DNA from: Gymnopilus junonius
Lineage: Eukaryota > Basidiomycota > Agaricomycetes > Agaricales > Galerinaceae
Assembly (NCBI GenBank): GCA_015501075.1
Contig: JADNYJ010000006.1
Span: 186,001 to 250,000 of the forward strand
DNA length: 64,000 nucleotides
Direction: 5' to 3'
The stretch's first letter is position 1. Every line of letters starts with the position of its first letter. Under the pieces are notes generated by a model. It did no database searches, had not been told where the DNA came from, and worked only from the letters and a program-made list of their open reading frames with translations. A program made the translations under genes and the position numbers. Of the stretch, positions 49,673 to 59,987 are shown piece by piece.

Positions 49673-49680
49673 ACTGCGAG
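49673..49680. repeat. Target-site duplication, left of hAT
   Basis: ACTGCGAG directly precedes the element and is repeated exactly at 53545-53552. Eight bases is the duplication length of hAT transposons. Confidence 0.9.
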
Positions 49681-52600
49681 TAGTGATGTGCCGGCTCAGG
49701 CCTAAAGCCCTGAGCCTGCCCAAGCCGGCCCGGAAAAGCCGCGCCTAGGCCAAGCCGTGAAGCTGGCTTTGCAAGGCTCACGGCTCAGGCTTTGATACTT
49801 GAAAGCCCAAAGCCCTGGCTCAAGCCCAGGCTTTTGATGGTGTTTTTGATGGTGGCTTGGTGGCTTTGTAAAACTATACAGTTGCTTTTTTTCTTTGAAT
49901 AAAATGAATTTTTCTCGGAGATTGACAGTCGTGCCAAATATGGCTTCATCTCGGCCCTCTAATCGACCTCGGAATCCCACGTCAAAGACATCCGCCGACG
50001 CCAATGGAGATTTCTCGAACCTCCTTCCTTATCAGCAATGTCTTGCCACAGAGACTGCTGCTCGCAAAGCAGCAGAGCAGGCAGTTGCTGCTGCCGCTGC
50101 CACCTCTTCCTCTCCTCCATTATCGTCCAATGCACCATCTCTACCCCGCTCTGCAGCAGCCAACCCCCCCATTCAACCAGATCAACGTCAAGAAGCCAGT
50201 TCTGTTGGTTTGCCAAGTTCGTCAATGGCGTCGAATAAGCGGCCATCCACCACCGATCCCCTCTCAGGCGATGAAGGAAGCAGCTCTTCTGGAGGTGATG
50301 AGCCATCGGGTAAAGGGAAGGCAAAGAAAAAGCAGAGGCGCAAGAAAAAATCGCGTGCTGATCAAGGTGAGTTTTCGATTTCGTGCACGTGATCCTTTGA
50401 TTATTCTAACCTTAATTATCCTTCAGACTCAACACGCGACCACGATGGGATGCACAAGGACATGCATGTCATGGATATTGATGACTCTGATAAAGACGAG
50501 CCCAAAGAAAAACGAAATGTGACTGCGGACGTCAAACACTTTTTCAAAGCGATGCCCCGCGTTCCTGGCCACAAATCTGGGCAATCATGTTGTGAATCAT
50601 GCTTGTAAGTTATTTCAGATAAAGTACCCCACTTCGGAGCATGTATTTTAATGTCTTTCAGTACCAGTGACAGTGGCTGCTCAAAGCAAACAAAGTTGCT
50701 AGTCAGTGATGCCACAACCCTCCGAAGGCACATGCAGTCCGCCCACGCAGTAAGTTCTCTATCTCTTGCAGGCTTTTATGTTCATTAAACTTATTTTTCA
50801 GGCAGTCTATCGGAAATGGTGCAAGATGAATGGCTTCGAGTCAATGTTACCAGAAGACTCGAAGGCTCGACGTGCCGCTCTTCTAGAAGAGACGCTCCAC
50901 CAAACCGAAGTTGACGAACATTTCCAAAAGCAGAAGCTGGAAGATAAGCCACAGCCGTACAGCGACAAAGTCTTTGAGGAGGCGGCCATTCAATGGCTGA
51001 TTGAAACTGACCAGGTAAGCCATCTTTATCTTCTCTTATACTGCTTTTAACCGATTTTTTGCAGCCTGTCCAAGCCTTTGAGCACCCGATGTTCAAGAAG
51101 ATGATTGAGATTGCAGGCCATGCGACTTGCGAGGTCAAAATCCCTTCACGGAAGCAAACACGCGCTGCCATTCTCAAGACCTTCAAAGAGCAAATGAGGG
51201 CTCTCAGTGAGCGATTGAATGTACGTGACCCTTTTTTCTTGAATACAAAGGTACTGAATGGCTTTAATAGTCAAAGATCGCTGGTGGGGAGATTAGCCTT
51301 ACCTGTGATGCCTGGCAGGCATCAAACGGCGATGGCTACTTTGCTACTACAGGTACGTGGATCGAGGAAGAAGTACCCGGGATATGGAAGCCTCGCCACG
51401 CCCTCTTCGGCTTCGTGCAAATGAACACGTCTCACAACAGCGTTCGTCTCGGTCAGGCACTCTATAAGATTTGTGAATGACTCAAGATTGTTCGTAAGGT
51501 CTGTCTTCATTTCTCAATGTCCTACCCACTCTAATACCCACCTAGATTGGCCATATTACTTGCGACAATGCTTCCAATAATATGACAATGCTAACTGAGT
51601 TTGCTCGATGGTACCGCAAGAAGACTGGCCTACACTTTGACATGAAGAAGCGTCATATCAGGTGAGTGTTGTCAATGAGATGTGCTTTGTTATCGGCACC
51701 TGACATATCTATTTTAGATGCCTTGCCCATATCATCAACCTTGCAATGCAAGCATTGATTTCAAAGCGCAGCTCATCTAAGTATTACGACCCGGAAGCCC
51801 CAGAAGCACATCTACCTGATGTTTCCGCAACTCAACGTGATGAAGTAGGACTAGTTAGAGCTATATGTGTGAAGGTGGGTTTGCCCTGATATCTTGTCGA
51901 TCTATCACTAATGTCAGAATGACAGGCGCGCTCGTCATCGCAATGGAAGGAATTATTCAAGGAGATCCAGCAATGAAAGGGCCTCGACCCTCTCCAGTTG
52001 CTCATCGACATGAAGGTCAGATGGGGCTCTACATACATGATGCTTAATAGGGCTGATAATCAGAGGGAGGTAAGTCACTCTTTCTCTTCTGTGGTTCAAT
52101 TAGATTAAAAAACAACACCTAGGCCATCGACACTTTCATCTATGAACTTGGCTTGAAAGAAGATGACATCGAGAAACGCAAGAAGATCGATGCGCTGGCG
52201 CTGAAGGATGCTGAGTGGGACAGGGTCAAAGATTTTTGTAACCTTCTCGCGGTATGTCCTTGCCCTCACGAATTTTCTCACTGCTAACAACTCAAACCCA
52301 ATAGCATGCTGATAAGGCGCAGCAAGCATTTTCGGCTGCAACAGTGCCAAGTCTCCATAATGCGCTTCCAGCCATTGAAGCACTGCACCAAGCTTGGAGT
52401 AGTCAAGCAAAGAAAGCAAAGTATGCACCTTTCAAAGAAGGTTTGCAGGCCGCTGTTCAGAAGCTCGAAGAATACTATGAGAAAATGGCAGAATCCGATG
52501 CTCATATTTTTGCCATGGGTATGTTCGTGATATCTCTTTAGCCTCATATACACTCAATGTTGCATTAGTTTTACATCCTAAAATGAAGATGTCACACTTC

Positions 52601-53544
52601 AAGAAGTATTGGCCATCAGTTGACGAGGATGACATCCTCGCCATCTTAAAAACAAAGGTAGTCATCTTCTATTTTTATTCTTCTGAAATTCTCTAACATA
52701 ATTTAAGTTTGAGGAACGATATAAATGACTCCATGTGTCGTCATTGACAGCTTCTGCACCTTCTCACCCTGCCAATCGCAAGAAGCCTAGTCAGCTTGGC
52801 AGCCTTCTCCGCAACAATCTTCACACTGACTCGGAAGCTGAAGACGACGATGTCACTCCTCTACCCACATCGGAACCTTGGGCAGCAGAATTCCAGCAAT
52901 ACATCAAGACTGTGGAGGCTGTTAACGATGATGTAGACATTATCTCATGGTGGGGGGTGAGTTCTTATATTGATCATATTTTTTGCCTGTTCCACTGAAT
53001 GTTCGTATCCTAGCTTAATGCACCTCGTTATCCAACTTGGGCATCGCTTGCATGGGATTATCTCGCTGTTATGGCATCCTCAGTATCCAGTGAGCGTGCG
53101 TTCTCATCAGCAGGTATTACCATCAGCAAGCATCGCAATCGACTGAAAGGAGATATAGTGGAAGCCCTGCAATGTATGAAAATGATATACAGGGCTGACC
53201 TATTGTTTCGTGAAGTCCCTCTTTCGAAGGAGATTGAAGAAGATCTGGAGGATTATGAACCATGTGTCCCCAGAGACGATGATGAGTGGGAGGACATTGA
53301 CGACACTGACATTTTTTCATGGGATTCTATTATTGTAGATGATGATGACGACGATGTACTGACTAATGTAAATTTGTAATGTAAGCCCGGGCTTGAGCCA
53401 AAGCCCAGCCTGAGCCAGCCCTGAGCCTTATACCTTGGCTCGGGCTTCTATTTTGTCAAGCCTGAGCCATTGAAAGCCAGGCCAAAGCCGGGGCTTTGAG
53501 CCAAAGCCGGGGCTTTGAGCCAAAGCCAAGCCCGAACATCACTA
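49681..53544 (+). mobile_element. hAT DNA transposon, 3864 bp
   Basis: The element begins TAGTGATGTGCCGG and ends with CCGAACATCACTA. The outer TAGTGATGT is a perfect terminal inverted repeat, and the following GC-rich base pairs match partly. A perfect 8-bp target duplication flanks it. About 150-180 bp at each end are packed with short AAAGCC/GGCTTT and CTGAGCC/GGCTCAGG repeats, the usual subterminal transposase-binding arrays of hAT elements. It carries one transposase gene with a BED finger and a C-terminal dimerisation domain. The insertion disrupts a minus-strand exon. Confidence 0.92.
49940..53379 (+). pseudogene. hAT transposase (BED finger, hAT dimerisation domain), three nonsense codons
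   Basis: The ATG at 49940 starts MASSRPSNRPRNPTSKTSAD, a low-complexity N-terminus ending in a basic KKKQRRKKK patch (nuclear localisation). Exons 50427-50604, 50662-50749 and 50802-51014 build a BED-type finger with C-C-E-S-C and H-M-Q-S-A-H. The catalytic region follows: ISLTCDAWQASNGDGYFATT, IGHITCDNASNNMTML, CLAHIINLAMQAL and KVRWGSTYMMLNRAD. The C-terminal dimerisation domain is WWGLNAPRYPTWASLAWDYL then SVSSERAFSSAG. Introns are canonical and mostly 50-65 nt. Three in-frame TGA codons (51478-51480, 51974-51976, 52726-52728) interrupt it. It would have cut and pasted the element through its terminal repeats, but appears inactive now. Confidence 0.88.
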
Positions 53545-53552
53545 ACTGCGAG
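53545..53552. repeat. Target-site duplication, right of hAT
   Basis: Exact copy of ACTGCGAG at 49673-49680. Confidence 0.9.
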
Positions 53553-54134
53553 TGACGCGATCCAGAATATAGTCCTTGAAACGTTCGCGGGCCACCCAGT
53601 TGAAGCGATTTTCATATGAAAAAAAAGGATCGGAGCACAAGGCATCTGGTAGCTCTAGACAATTCACCCAATTAGACTAAAAAATATGTATAGGCTATTA
53701 AACATACCGAGAAAAGTGTGTTTGAACACCATTAAATCAGCATCGGTGCAGAACCTCAAGATATGTTCGACGCGCTGACCCAGACTGCACATGCACATTA
53801 TGGCAATGAGCAGCAATGCAAGGAATGGAGCCCCTTAAATGTATGAGCATCTGTTAAGCGAGATATTCAGCATGCGGTGCCTGCCACATGGAAATATTGG
53901 AATTTGACTGATTGTCGCTTAGGATGGCAATGGCTCCGAGATATCTGCTTATCTTCATGGCGTCAGATTCCTTTCGTGGAAGGCCACAATCAATGAACTC
54001 ACATGAAAATAAATGACCACATGGTTGTAGTGTCTAACTCCATGGAATATATTGGAACTAGACAAAAAGGAGCCATTCACTTGCTTAAGAGTTTCATCCA
54101 GGCGAAAACATTATCATTCATGTGCTACTTGTGC

Positions 54135-55855
54135 CTAATACTTGAACGACCTGCCAAATACAGCTTGGCGATCCTTGGCCAAGCTGTCCATGGTGGAAAA
54201 CAAACCAAGCGCGGATGCAGTACGGTCTGCCAACTTGCCGTCAATAGCCTTCTTAAGCCATTTGCCTCTCGGTTTCGATTCTAGGCTGCGAGCAGTCTGA
54301 AATCCATAGTTTACCCACCGAAACAAGCCCCCAGCACAGTACTGAGTGAAACTCATATGATGAGAACCAGAACCCTCGCCAACGATGGGTGTGTTGCCAT
54401 GCCGAAGAACACTGGACGGAATCAAAATGGTCGAGCCAGGGGGGAACTCGATAACGAGTTTGAGATCAAATAAGATTAAGTGGCCGCCTTTCTTCAGGTT
54501 AAATTGTCCGAGCGCAGTGATAGCGCAGAGCCCATACGCAACATTAGCCGAGTCGGTGTGCTCGAAGGTCGTGGTATAAGGGCCAAAATTGAATGTGCAG
54601 GTGGGATAGATGCTGATATTAGGGAAATTGGGTTGAAGGTTTGGACTGTGTTCATACAGAGGGAACAGGTTGGTGGCGTAGTCTTCATAAACCTTGGGAA
54701 AATAAAACGCTAGGCAGCCTGAGGAAAATAGTAAACATGGAGTGAATGCTAAGATCAAAAACGAAGGTATGTACTGCTTTGAAAACCAGAAATCCATTTA
54801 ATGTCAGAATTGTTGAGAAGTTCATGCACGATCTCTTGCTTGGTCGGAGGGAGTAGAAGGTTGCCAGGTTTCTTAAAGAGAACATATAAAACAATGCATG
54901 AAATGATATATTCAATTACATACGGGCTGTCCACCTCCATACGAAATGCCTACAGCGACAGCCAAGAACTCCCCACGACGATGTTTCTCATCTGGGGGAA
55001 AGGCACCATTGCATTTTCCTATGATGGGAGTATGAGCCGAGGGGGAGGTTCACAGAAAAAATTCTCCTCGCCTGTCACTCGAGCATGGACCATTGAGGTG
55101 TTGACATTGGAGACAACGTTATGCCAAGAGGGATCAGCAGGCCGGCCTGCCAAAACAGTGACCAAGCGGCCTTCATTATCAGTAAGCGTATGAGGGGTGC
55201 TAACAACAACAGGTCAGTTCACGTAAAATGCATCGATAAAATACGAAGGGTCCACATACACACCATCCCATTCGAAGACATTGTAGCCTTCCGCCTCTAA
55301 CTCAGGGACAGTCCAAACAGTGTGATCGCCGCGCTGCCTCTTGCCAATCCAAATGCCAGCAGGTAACTTTGAAGAATCTAGCTTCCCCTGAATGAAGGCG
55401 AGTCATTCATGGCGTTTAATGGTGCAAGCTTTGGGGCGGTACTTGAGAGGGAGAGCTGGCAGGGGAGAGTGGTGCTGCTTCCATGCACGGCGAATCCTGG
55501 ATTTGGCCTTGCGTCGCTGTTTCTCGATGGCTCCTGGCTTGAAAATTAACTTGCTGAGGCGATCGGATATGCGTCGTGGAGTAGGTCGAACGGTTGTGCA
55601 AGAAGAGCGAGTTGGGGCTGAGGTGAGGGGAAGGCCCTCGTTGTTGCCAATGTTGTTCTCGAAATTCTGGCTTGCGATGTCTATGGCGGTGTGGAGGAAG
55701 GGCTGAACGTCGACGCTGATATTCAACGCCACCACGTTGTCTCCGACTTCCAATTCGAAATTCCGGACTGCGGTGTCCATGGCGGCGTGGAGGAGGGGCT
55801 GAACATCGAGACCGATATCCAACCCCGCCACCATGTCACAGTCTGCATCCATCAC
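54135..55855 (-). pseudogene. TET/JBP-like 2-oxoglutarate/Fe(II) dioxygenase, decayed
   Basis: Exon 1 (to about 55258) holds a basic linker and LPALPLKYRPKACTIKRHE, then a TGA at 55403-55405 where the family reading needs one more residue (probably Trp), then LAFIQGKLDSSKLPAGIWIG and ELEAEGYNVFEWDG. Later exons give LAGRPADPSWHNVV, RRGEFLAVAVGISYGGGQP, PGNLLLPPTKQEIVHELLNN and the catalytic exon. That exon has the metal-binding H-x-D in FEHTDSANVAYG (codons at 54552-54560), KGGHLILFDLKLVIEFPPGS and the distal His in VLRHGNTPI (about 54400). TET/JBP enzymes oxidise 5-methylcytosine or thymine in DNA. Besides the nonsense codon, two junctions are one base out of phase. The enzyme is therefore probably inactive, although its catalytic residues remain. 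Being on the same strand as the KDZ transposase fits a transposon-borne origin. Confidence 0.75.
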
Positions 55856-55987
55856 AAATCTGGGTTTGCGAGGTTAACGAGTGACAGGAAGAAGAGGCGA
55901 TTGAACACATACCATATGGGTAGTCACTGGTGGCAGCGAGGGAACTAAAATACAATGAGAATTTAAGTCAGTACAACTTTGAAAACA

Positions 55988-56127
55988 CCAAAAAATTATG
56001 AATAAAAAAGAACCGGCGTGCTTGGTGCGCTCGCCGTGTCCTGAGTAGAGAGGAGACACCCAAAAATCACAAATAAGAAAGAACCGGCATGCTTGGTGCA
56101 CTCGCCGTGTCCTGAGTAGAGAGAAGG
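55988..56127. repeat. Tandem repeat, about 71 bp x 2
   Basis: Unit 1 (55988-56058) and unit 2 (56059-56127) share GAACCGGCxTGCTTGGTGC followed by CTCGCCGTGTCCTGAGTAGA. A partial third copy (GCGTGCTTGTGTGAGCTCAC) follows to about 56155. It lies just upstream of the TET/JBP gene and may belong to its promoter or first intron. Confidence 0.7.
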
Positions 56128-56751
56128 GCCAGCGTGCTTGTGTGAGCTCACCGTGCCATGGAATGGAATAGGAGAAGAGAAGCAAAATGAGGGAGAGCGT
56201 ACCTGGTAAAAATTAGGAGGGAACTTGGGTTCCTACTTCCGGGCAAACCATTGCTTTTGATGACTGAAGGGGCGCATTCGTGGCACATGGAGAGCCTCAA
56301 GATAGGTCAAAGGTTGAGCCGTTGGGAGTTGGTTAGGGTTATCCTCCAATGCGATAAGACGAGGTACGCATGTAAGTCGAGAGACAAGCGGCAAACCGAA
56401 CTCGATGATTAGAAAAGTGAAATGGTGATCAAGTTCGATATGCACCTTAGCCGATAGTCCACATGCCGTGTCTCCAACCCGACTCCCCAATTTCACCAGT
56501 CACGAATGTGCCGAGGTACTTCCTGGTGTGGTGTCCAGCATGATTGCGATCATTTAGGTGAGCAAGGAGGTCGATGAGGAAAGATGGCAAGATGGACGAG
56601 TCTCGGATAACACATGGTCCCAATGAACTGATCTAATCTCAGTATTTGCCGAAATCGCCATCTGACACATTGGCACCCTGGCATGCTCTGAGTGCCCCTG
56701 CGTCGACGCAAGGGCATCGGCGGCATACATTTCGAACCTCACCATGTTCGA
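56128..56751. other. Stretch between tandem repeat and MITE
   Basis: No supported gene. Minus-strand open frames (56233-56496, 56554-56745) lack motifs but may hold upstream exons of the TET/JBP gene. Confidence 0.3.
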
Positions 56752-56754
56752 TAA

Positions 56755-57219
56755 GAGTCTGTTCGGTAACCATAATCATAATCGATTATGATTATTGATG
56801 GCAGCCGGACTTATCCGCAAGCCAAATTGGGAATCTGTCACAAATCGTCACGACCGATAAGATAGCCTGATATTCGCCTCCCGCACTCAGCCTCACAGCA
56901 AAAACGCATTGAACGCGTGTTCGACATCCCCACTCAACTTTGAATTATGATACTCTTGTCTCCAGTACAACGGGGATGCATAAATCATTGTAGCAATACC
57001 AATAACATTGACAAGATACGCAGCAGCTAGTATTAGCTGCTGCCGCCGTGTTTCTGGTGGAGGCGGAGGCATGAAAAGAAGTGCGGGCGACGATAAGATG
57101 CGCAGGAGATCACTTGATAAGGCGTGCGTGACGGGATGACTCAATTTGGCGAGCGGCGGAAAGTGCCAGCTGCCATCAATAATCATAATCGATTATGATT
57201 ATGGTTACCGAACAGACTC
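56755..57219. mobile_element. Harbinger/Tourist-like MITE, 465 bp, perfect 51-bp inverted repeats
   Basis: Bases 56755-56805 and 57169-57219 are exact reverse complements (51 of 51). The element starts GAGTCTGTTCGGTAACC, close to the PIF/Harbinger-Tourist terminal consensus. It is flanked by TAA on both sides (56752-56754 and 57220-57222), the 3-bp target duplication of that superfamily. Each terminal repeat contains a 24-bp perfect palindrome centred on TCGA (ATAATCATAATC and its complement). The 363-bp interior has no transposase; a short minus-strand frame (57186-56893) has a hydrophobic stretch but no known motif. It would depend on a transposase encoded elsewhere. The perfect repeats imply a recent insertion. 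Confidence 0.92.
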
Positions 57220-57222
57220 TAA

Positions 57223-59111
57223 GATGAGTATTCCAACATTATCAGATGACGACCCCAATGATGAGCTCATCCCTTTTGAATACGGCAAGCTTCTTCCGGA
57301 GTCAATAATTATCCGCGCTCTTCAAACCCTCGAAGCTTACTACCAGCATGCCGGGGATGGTACAACTCTGCCAGGGGGATTTTCAACTACTTATGGAACA
57401 GGAAGAATATTACTTCAGCAAGCCTCATCCTCTAATTCTGAACAAGGGACTCGACCGACCATTGAACATGACAATACACTGCATCCATGACCACTCTTGT
57501 GAGGTCGTTTGTCTAAAACAACAAAGAAAACGTCTGCACTTCGAAGTCCTAGCAAGCGGTGAGTAACACTTATATTAACTGTTGAAATTCTCGCTGATTT
57601 TATTAATGAACAGAATTCGAGATCCAAATTATGTTCACCATGCCATCTCTGTCCGTCGAGTCCAAATTATCAAACAAGCAGAGGAAACTAAAGGAGTTGA
57701 AAAATCGTAGTTAACTTTATTATGTACCTACAGCATATTTATTAGACATAATACTGGATGAATTGGATTTGTATTGAATGCATTATACAACTAAGTACAG
57801 AGAATTTAAATTGGTTGCCTGGCCCAGTTTTTTTTGGGTGCTTCAAGGAGAGCTGTGGGCGACTGTGTGTGACCTTATCTGCCCTATCCAGAATGGAACT
57901 TATTAACTAGCTTTCCGAACTGTTTAATGAAAGCTAGTAATGATGAGAGGGTACCAGAGTTCTGGAGGGAGTTAGTTAAAATACATTGCAAGTACAGGAA
58001 TCCAAAGCATTCATCCATTCATTTAACCTTCTGTATAATGCATATGTGGTGGCATCATTAAACCATCTGGTCAAAGACTATAACTACAGGATGGTAAAAA
58101 TTTCTCAGAGCAATTGATTGAGATGGTTTATAAGTACAGTAAGCCTAACCAATGAAGATTCCAGAAACTGACCAGGCCAAATGATTTACAACTTTGTTGG
58201 CATACACATTTGGGTGGTCAATGATGGTGTCAAGAGGAGGTACTGACCTTTGCATGAGACTAAGGATACAACTACACTAAGGGAACCTTGAATAAATGTA
58301 TTTAAGTAGTGAACATTGTCAAATTCTACTGGCAAACATGTTTGACCATAATCTATGTGAAATATGCCCATCCATGAATGACTTCGAACAACAATCAAAC
58401 TTTGGAAATAGACAGTGATGGGGTCATTTATGCTATTTTTTCAGCTTCTCACCTTCCGCAATCTATGATGCTGTCGAAAAATATGGTTTTATGGTGTAAA
58501 TGTGTGTCCCCAACCTTCCTGCTGTGTCAAAAAAAAATATATTCCTAGCTTCAGTTCCAAAAAATGCGATTTAGTTGGTTTTGGGTGACCAAAAAAAGAC
58601 CTTTAGGAGGTATTAATTTTGAAAGTAATTGCTGTAGAGACTCAAACACATGCAAAATTTTCAAGAGATATGGAAAACTCATGAAGATATAGACAATTTA
58701 CTAGGAACTTTGAGCAAGCAAGTTAAATTGGACCCTGACAGATGGATACCAGATGTAGGAAAGTAAAATACCATTCAAATTAAACATATAAGTAATGTAC
58801 AATCCTTAAGAATTAGCACCTTGGCTATCCGCACTCTACTCTTCATCAAATTGCCATGTCTTTAAGGATGACAAGGGAGGTAAACAACTGTTCAAGCAGC
58901 TACTTATTTGTAAATGGTGATTATTATCCCTCATGCAGTCCAAGCATTCTAGCATTTGCCTGCTACCATTTAGTTATAATTTATCTATGGAAATTGAGTG
59001 GTAATGAGGTGAGCGTACGGGCAGACACTGTATGCGAGTGTTCTGACACGCGCACTTGTTTGATCATGTGATGCCAGATTGCCTCTGAATTTGGGCTGTA
59101 GTCACATACCA
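57223..59111. other. AT-rich gene-poor stretch
   Basis: A frame starting ATG at 57224 (MSIPTLSDDDPNDELIPFEY) runs to 57490 and overlaps another open frame in the next phase (57348-57566). It may be a broken exon pair, but no family is recognised. From 57700 to 58850 the sequence is AT-rich without long frames. Confidence 0.35.
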
Positions 59112-59216
59112 GGTCGCATACTCTGCTTGATCTGGATAATTGTACACACGCTTCATGTGCTCTTCAGGCGCACATTCAGTCGCACACTCCCTTGATCTGG
59201 ATATTAATCCCCACGC
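59112..59216 (+). repeat. Direct repeat upstream of the small spliced gene
   Basis: Two copies of a block with GTCGCAyACTC, then TTGATCTGGATAwT and a CAC(A)CGC end (59112-59151 and 59178-59216) lie 70-170 nt before the ATG at 59284. Shorter GGTCGCA pieces follow at 59248-59267. They may be promoter elements. Confidence 0.5.
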
Positions 59217-59283
59217 TGCCCAAATCTATTTTAGCCCGGAGTCAGTGGTCGCATACTTGGTCGCACATATCGATCTACAACTC

Positions 59284-59987
59284 ATGATGGCTAGTCTCCC
59301 AAAGAAGCAAAATCCCATTGGCAAAGATGGCATGACGAAGCAACAACGATATGTGGCTAGGTATTATTCTACTTTTCTTGCAGCATTTGCTGAAACCTGA
59401 TTTTTTTCGAAGCCATAGAGTGGAAGTCCATGCAGCAAATGCAATTTGTATGAGGAACAAATGTCAAGAAAAGTAAGATAAATTTATTTATTTCAATCTA
59501 TACAATGCAGTCAATTTTTATTTCCAGAAAGGCCAGCAAAGACTCAAAGACAGAAGACCAATGGGCTGGATCTTCAGACGGCACATATGAGAAGGTCATG
59601 AAGGACGAGGAGATTGATGCAACTGAGGGGCAAGGTAGCAGTAAGTCATCAAAACCCACCCACTTTTCGCATTTTGATAAAATGGGGATATTTTCAGCCA
59701 CCATTTCAGATAGCCAAGAACCGCATGGTCATCTCAAAGTCATGAAAGATGAAGAGATTGATGCTACTCAAGGTCGACAACATGGTAGGTTGAATGAGGA
59801 AAATGGATGTGCCACCTGCAAGGAGAGAGTGTTGAGTTGCAACCATTGCGAGTCGATCCTTCGACAAATAACACCACTGGAAGAATTTGTCGAGATCAAG
59901 CGCCTGTTGGAAGGCTTCAGAGCACATGTCCTTGAGGTGGCGATGGATTTACAAGGAAAGCTGGCCGAAACAATCTCATCTACGTAA
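59284..59987 (+). CDS. Small repeat-containing protein with C-x2-C pairs (3 exons)
   Basis: Exons 59284-59360, 59419-59472 and 59528-59987 join in phase through two canonical introns (58 and 55 nt), giving 196 residues. Exon 1 reads MASLPKKQNPIGKDG, exon 2 VEVHAANAICMRNKCQEK. Exon 3 contains two copies of a VMKDEEIDATxG unit, then CATCKERVLSCNHC (C-x2-C-x6-C-x2-C, a possible zinc site) and a helical C-terminus. A stop-free stretch from about 59640 to 59698 has a GTAAGT donor and a CAG acceptor and may be spliced out, which would bring the two repeat units closer. I do not recognise the family. It sits inside the putative composite element and may be cargo. Confidence 0.5.

Larger units (their letters stand above)
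49297..53830 (-). pseudogene. Gene of unknown family split by the hAT insertion
   Basis: On the minus strand, exon pieces upstream of the hAT read GQRVEHILRFCTDADLMVF (about 53790-53715). After an intron they give WVNCLELPDALCSDPFFSYE and RFNWVARERFKDYILDRVTR, reaching the insertion. On the other side the exon resumes with ASH (49672-49662), has a 49-nt intron (49661-49613) and continues RPVECSSSPDSDADIDPDHS to about 49305. Removing the hAT and one target-site copy joins the frame exactly. The last exon is acidic and holds two SUMO-interacting-like motifs, IVIDLT and VLDLT. The gene lies between the TET/JBP and KDZ genes on the same strand. It could be a third cargo gene or the 5' part of the transposase gene. 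Confidence 0.55.

Noticed and set aside
50004..50522. Long alternative frame inside the hAT transposase
   Set aside because: It lies out of frame with the BED finger and crosses a canonical intron; a shadow of the low-complexity exon.
56893..57186. Open frame inside the MITE as a transposase
   Set aside because: 97 codons with a hydrophobic segment and no DDE or Myb-like motif; it begins inside the terminal repeat.
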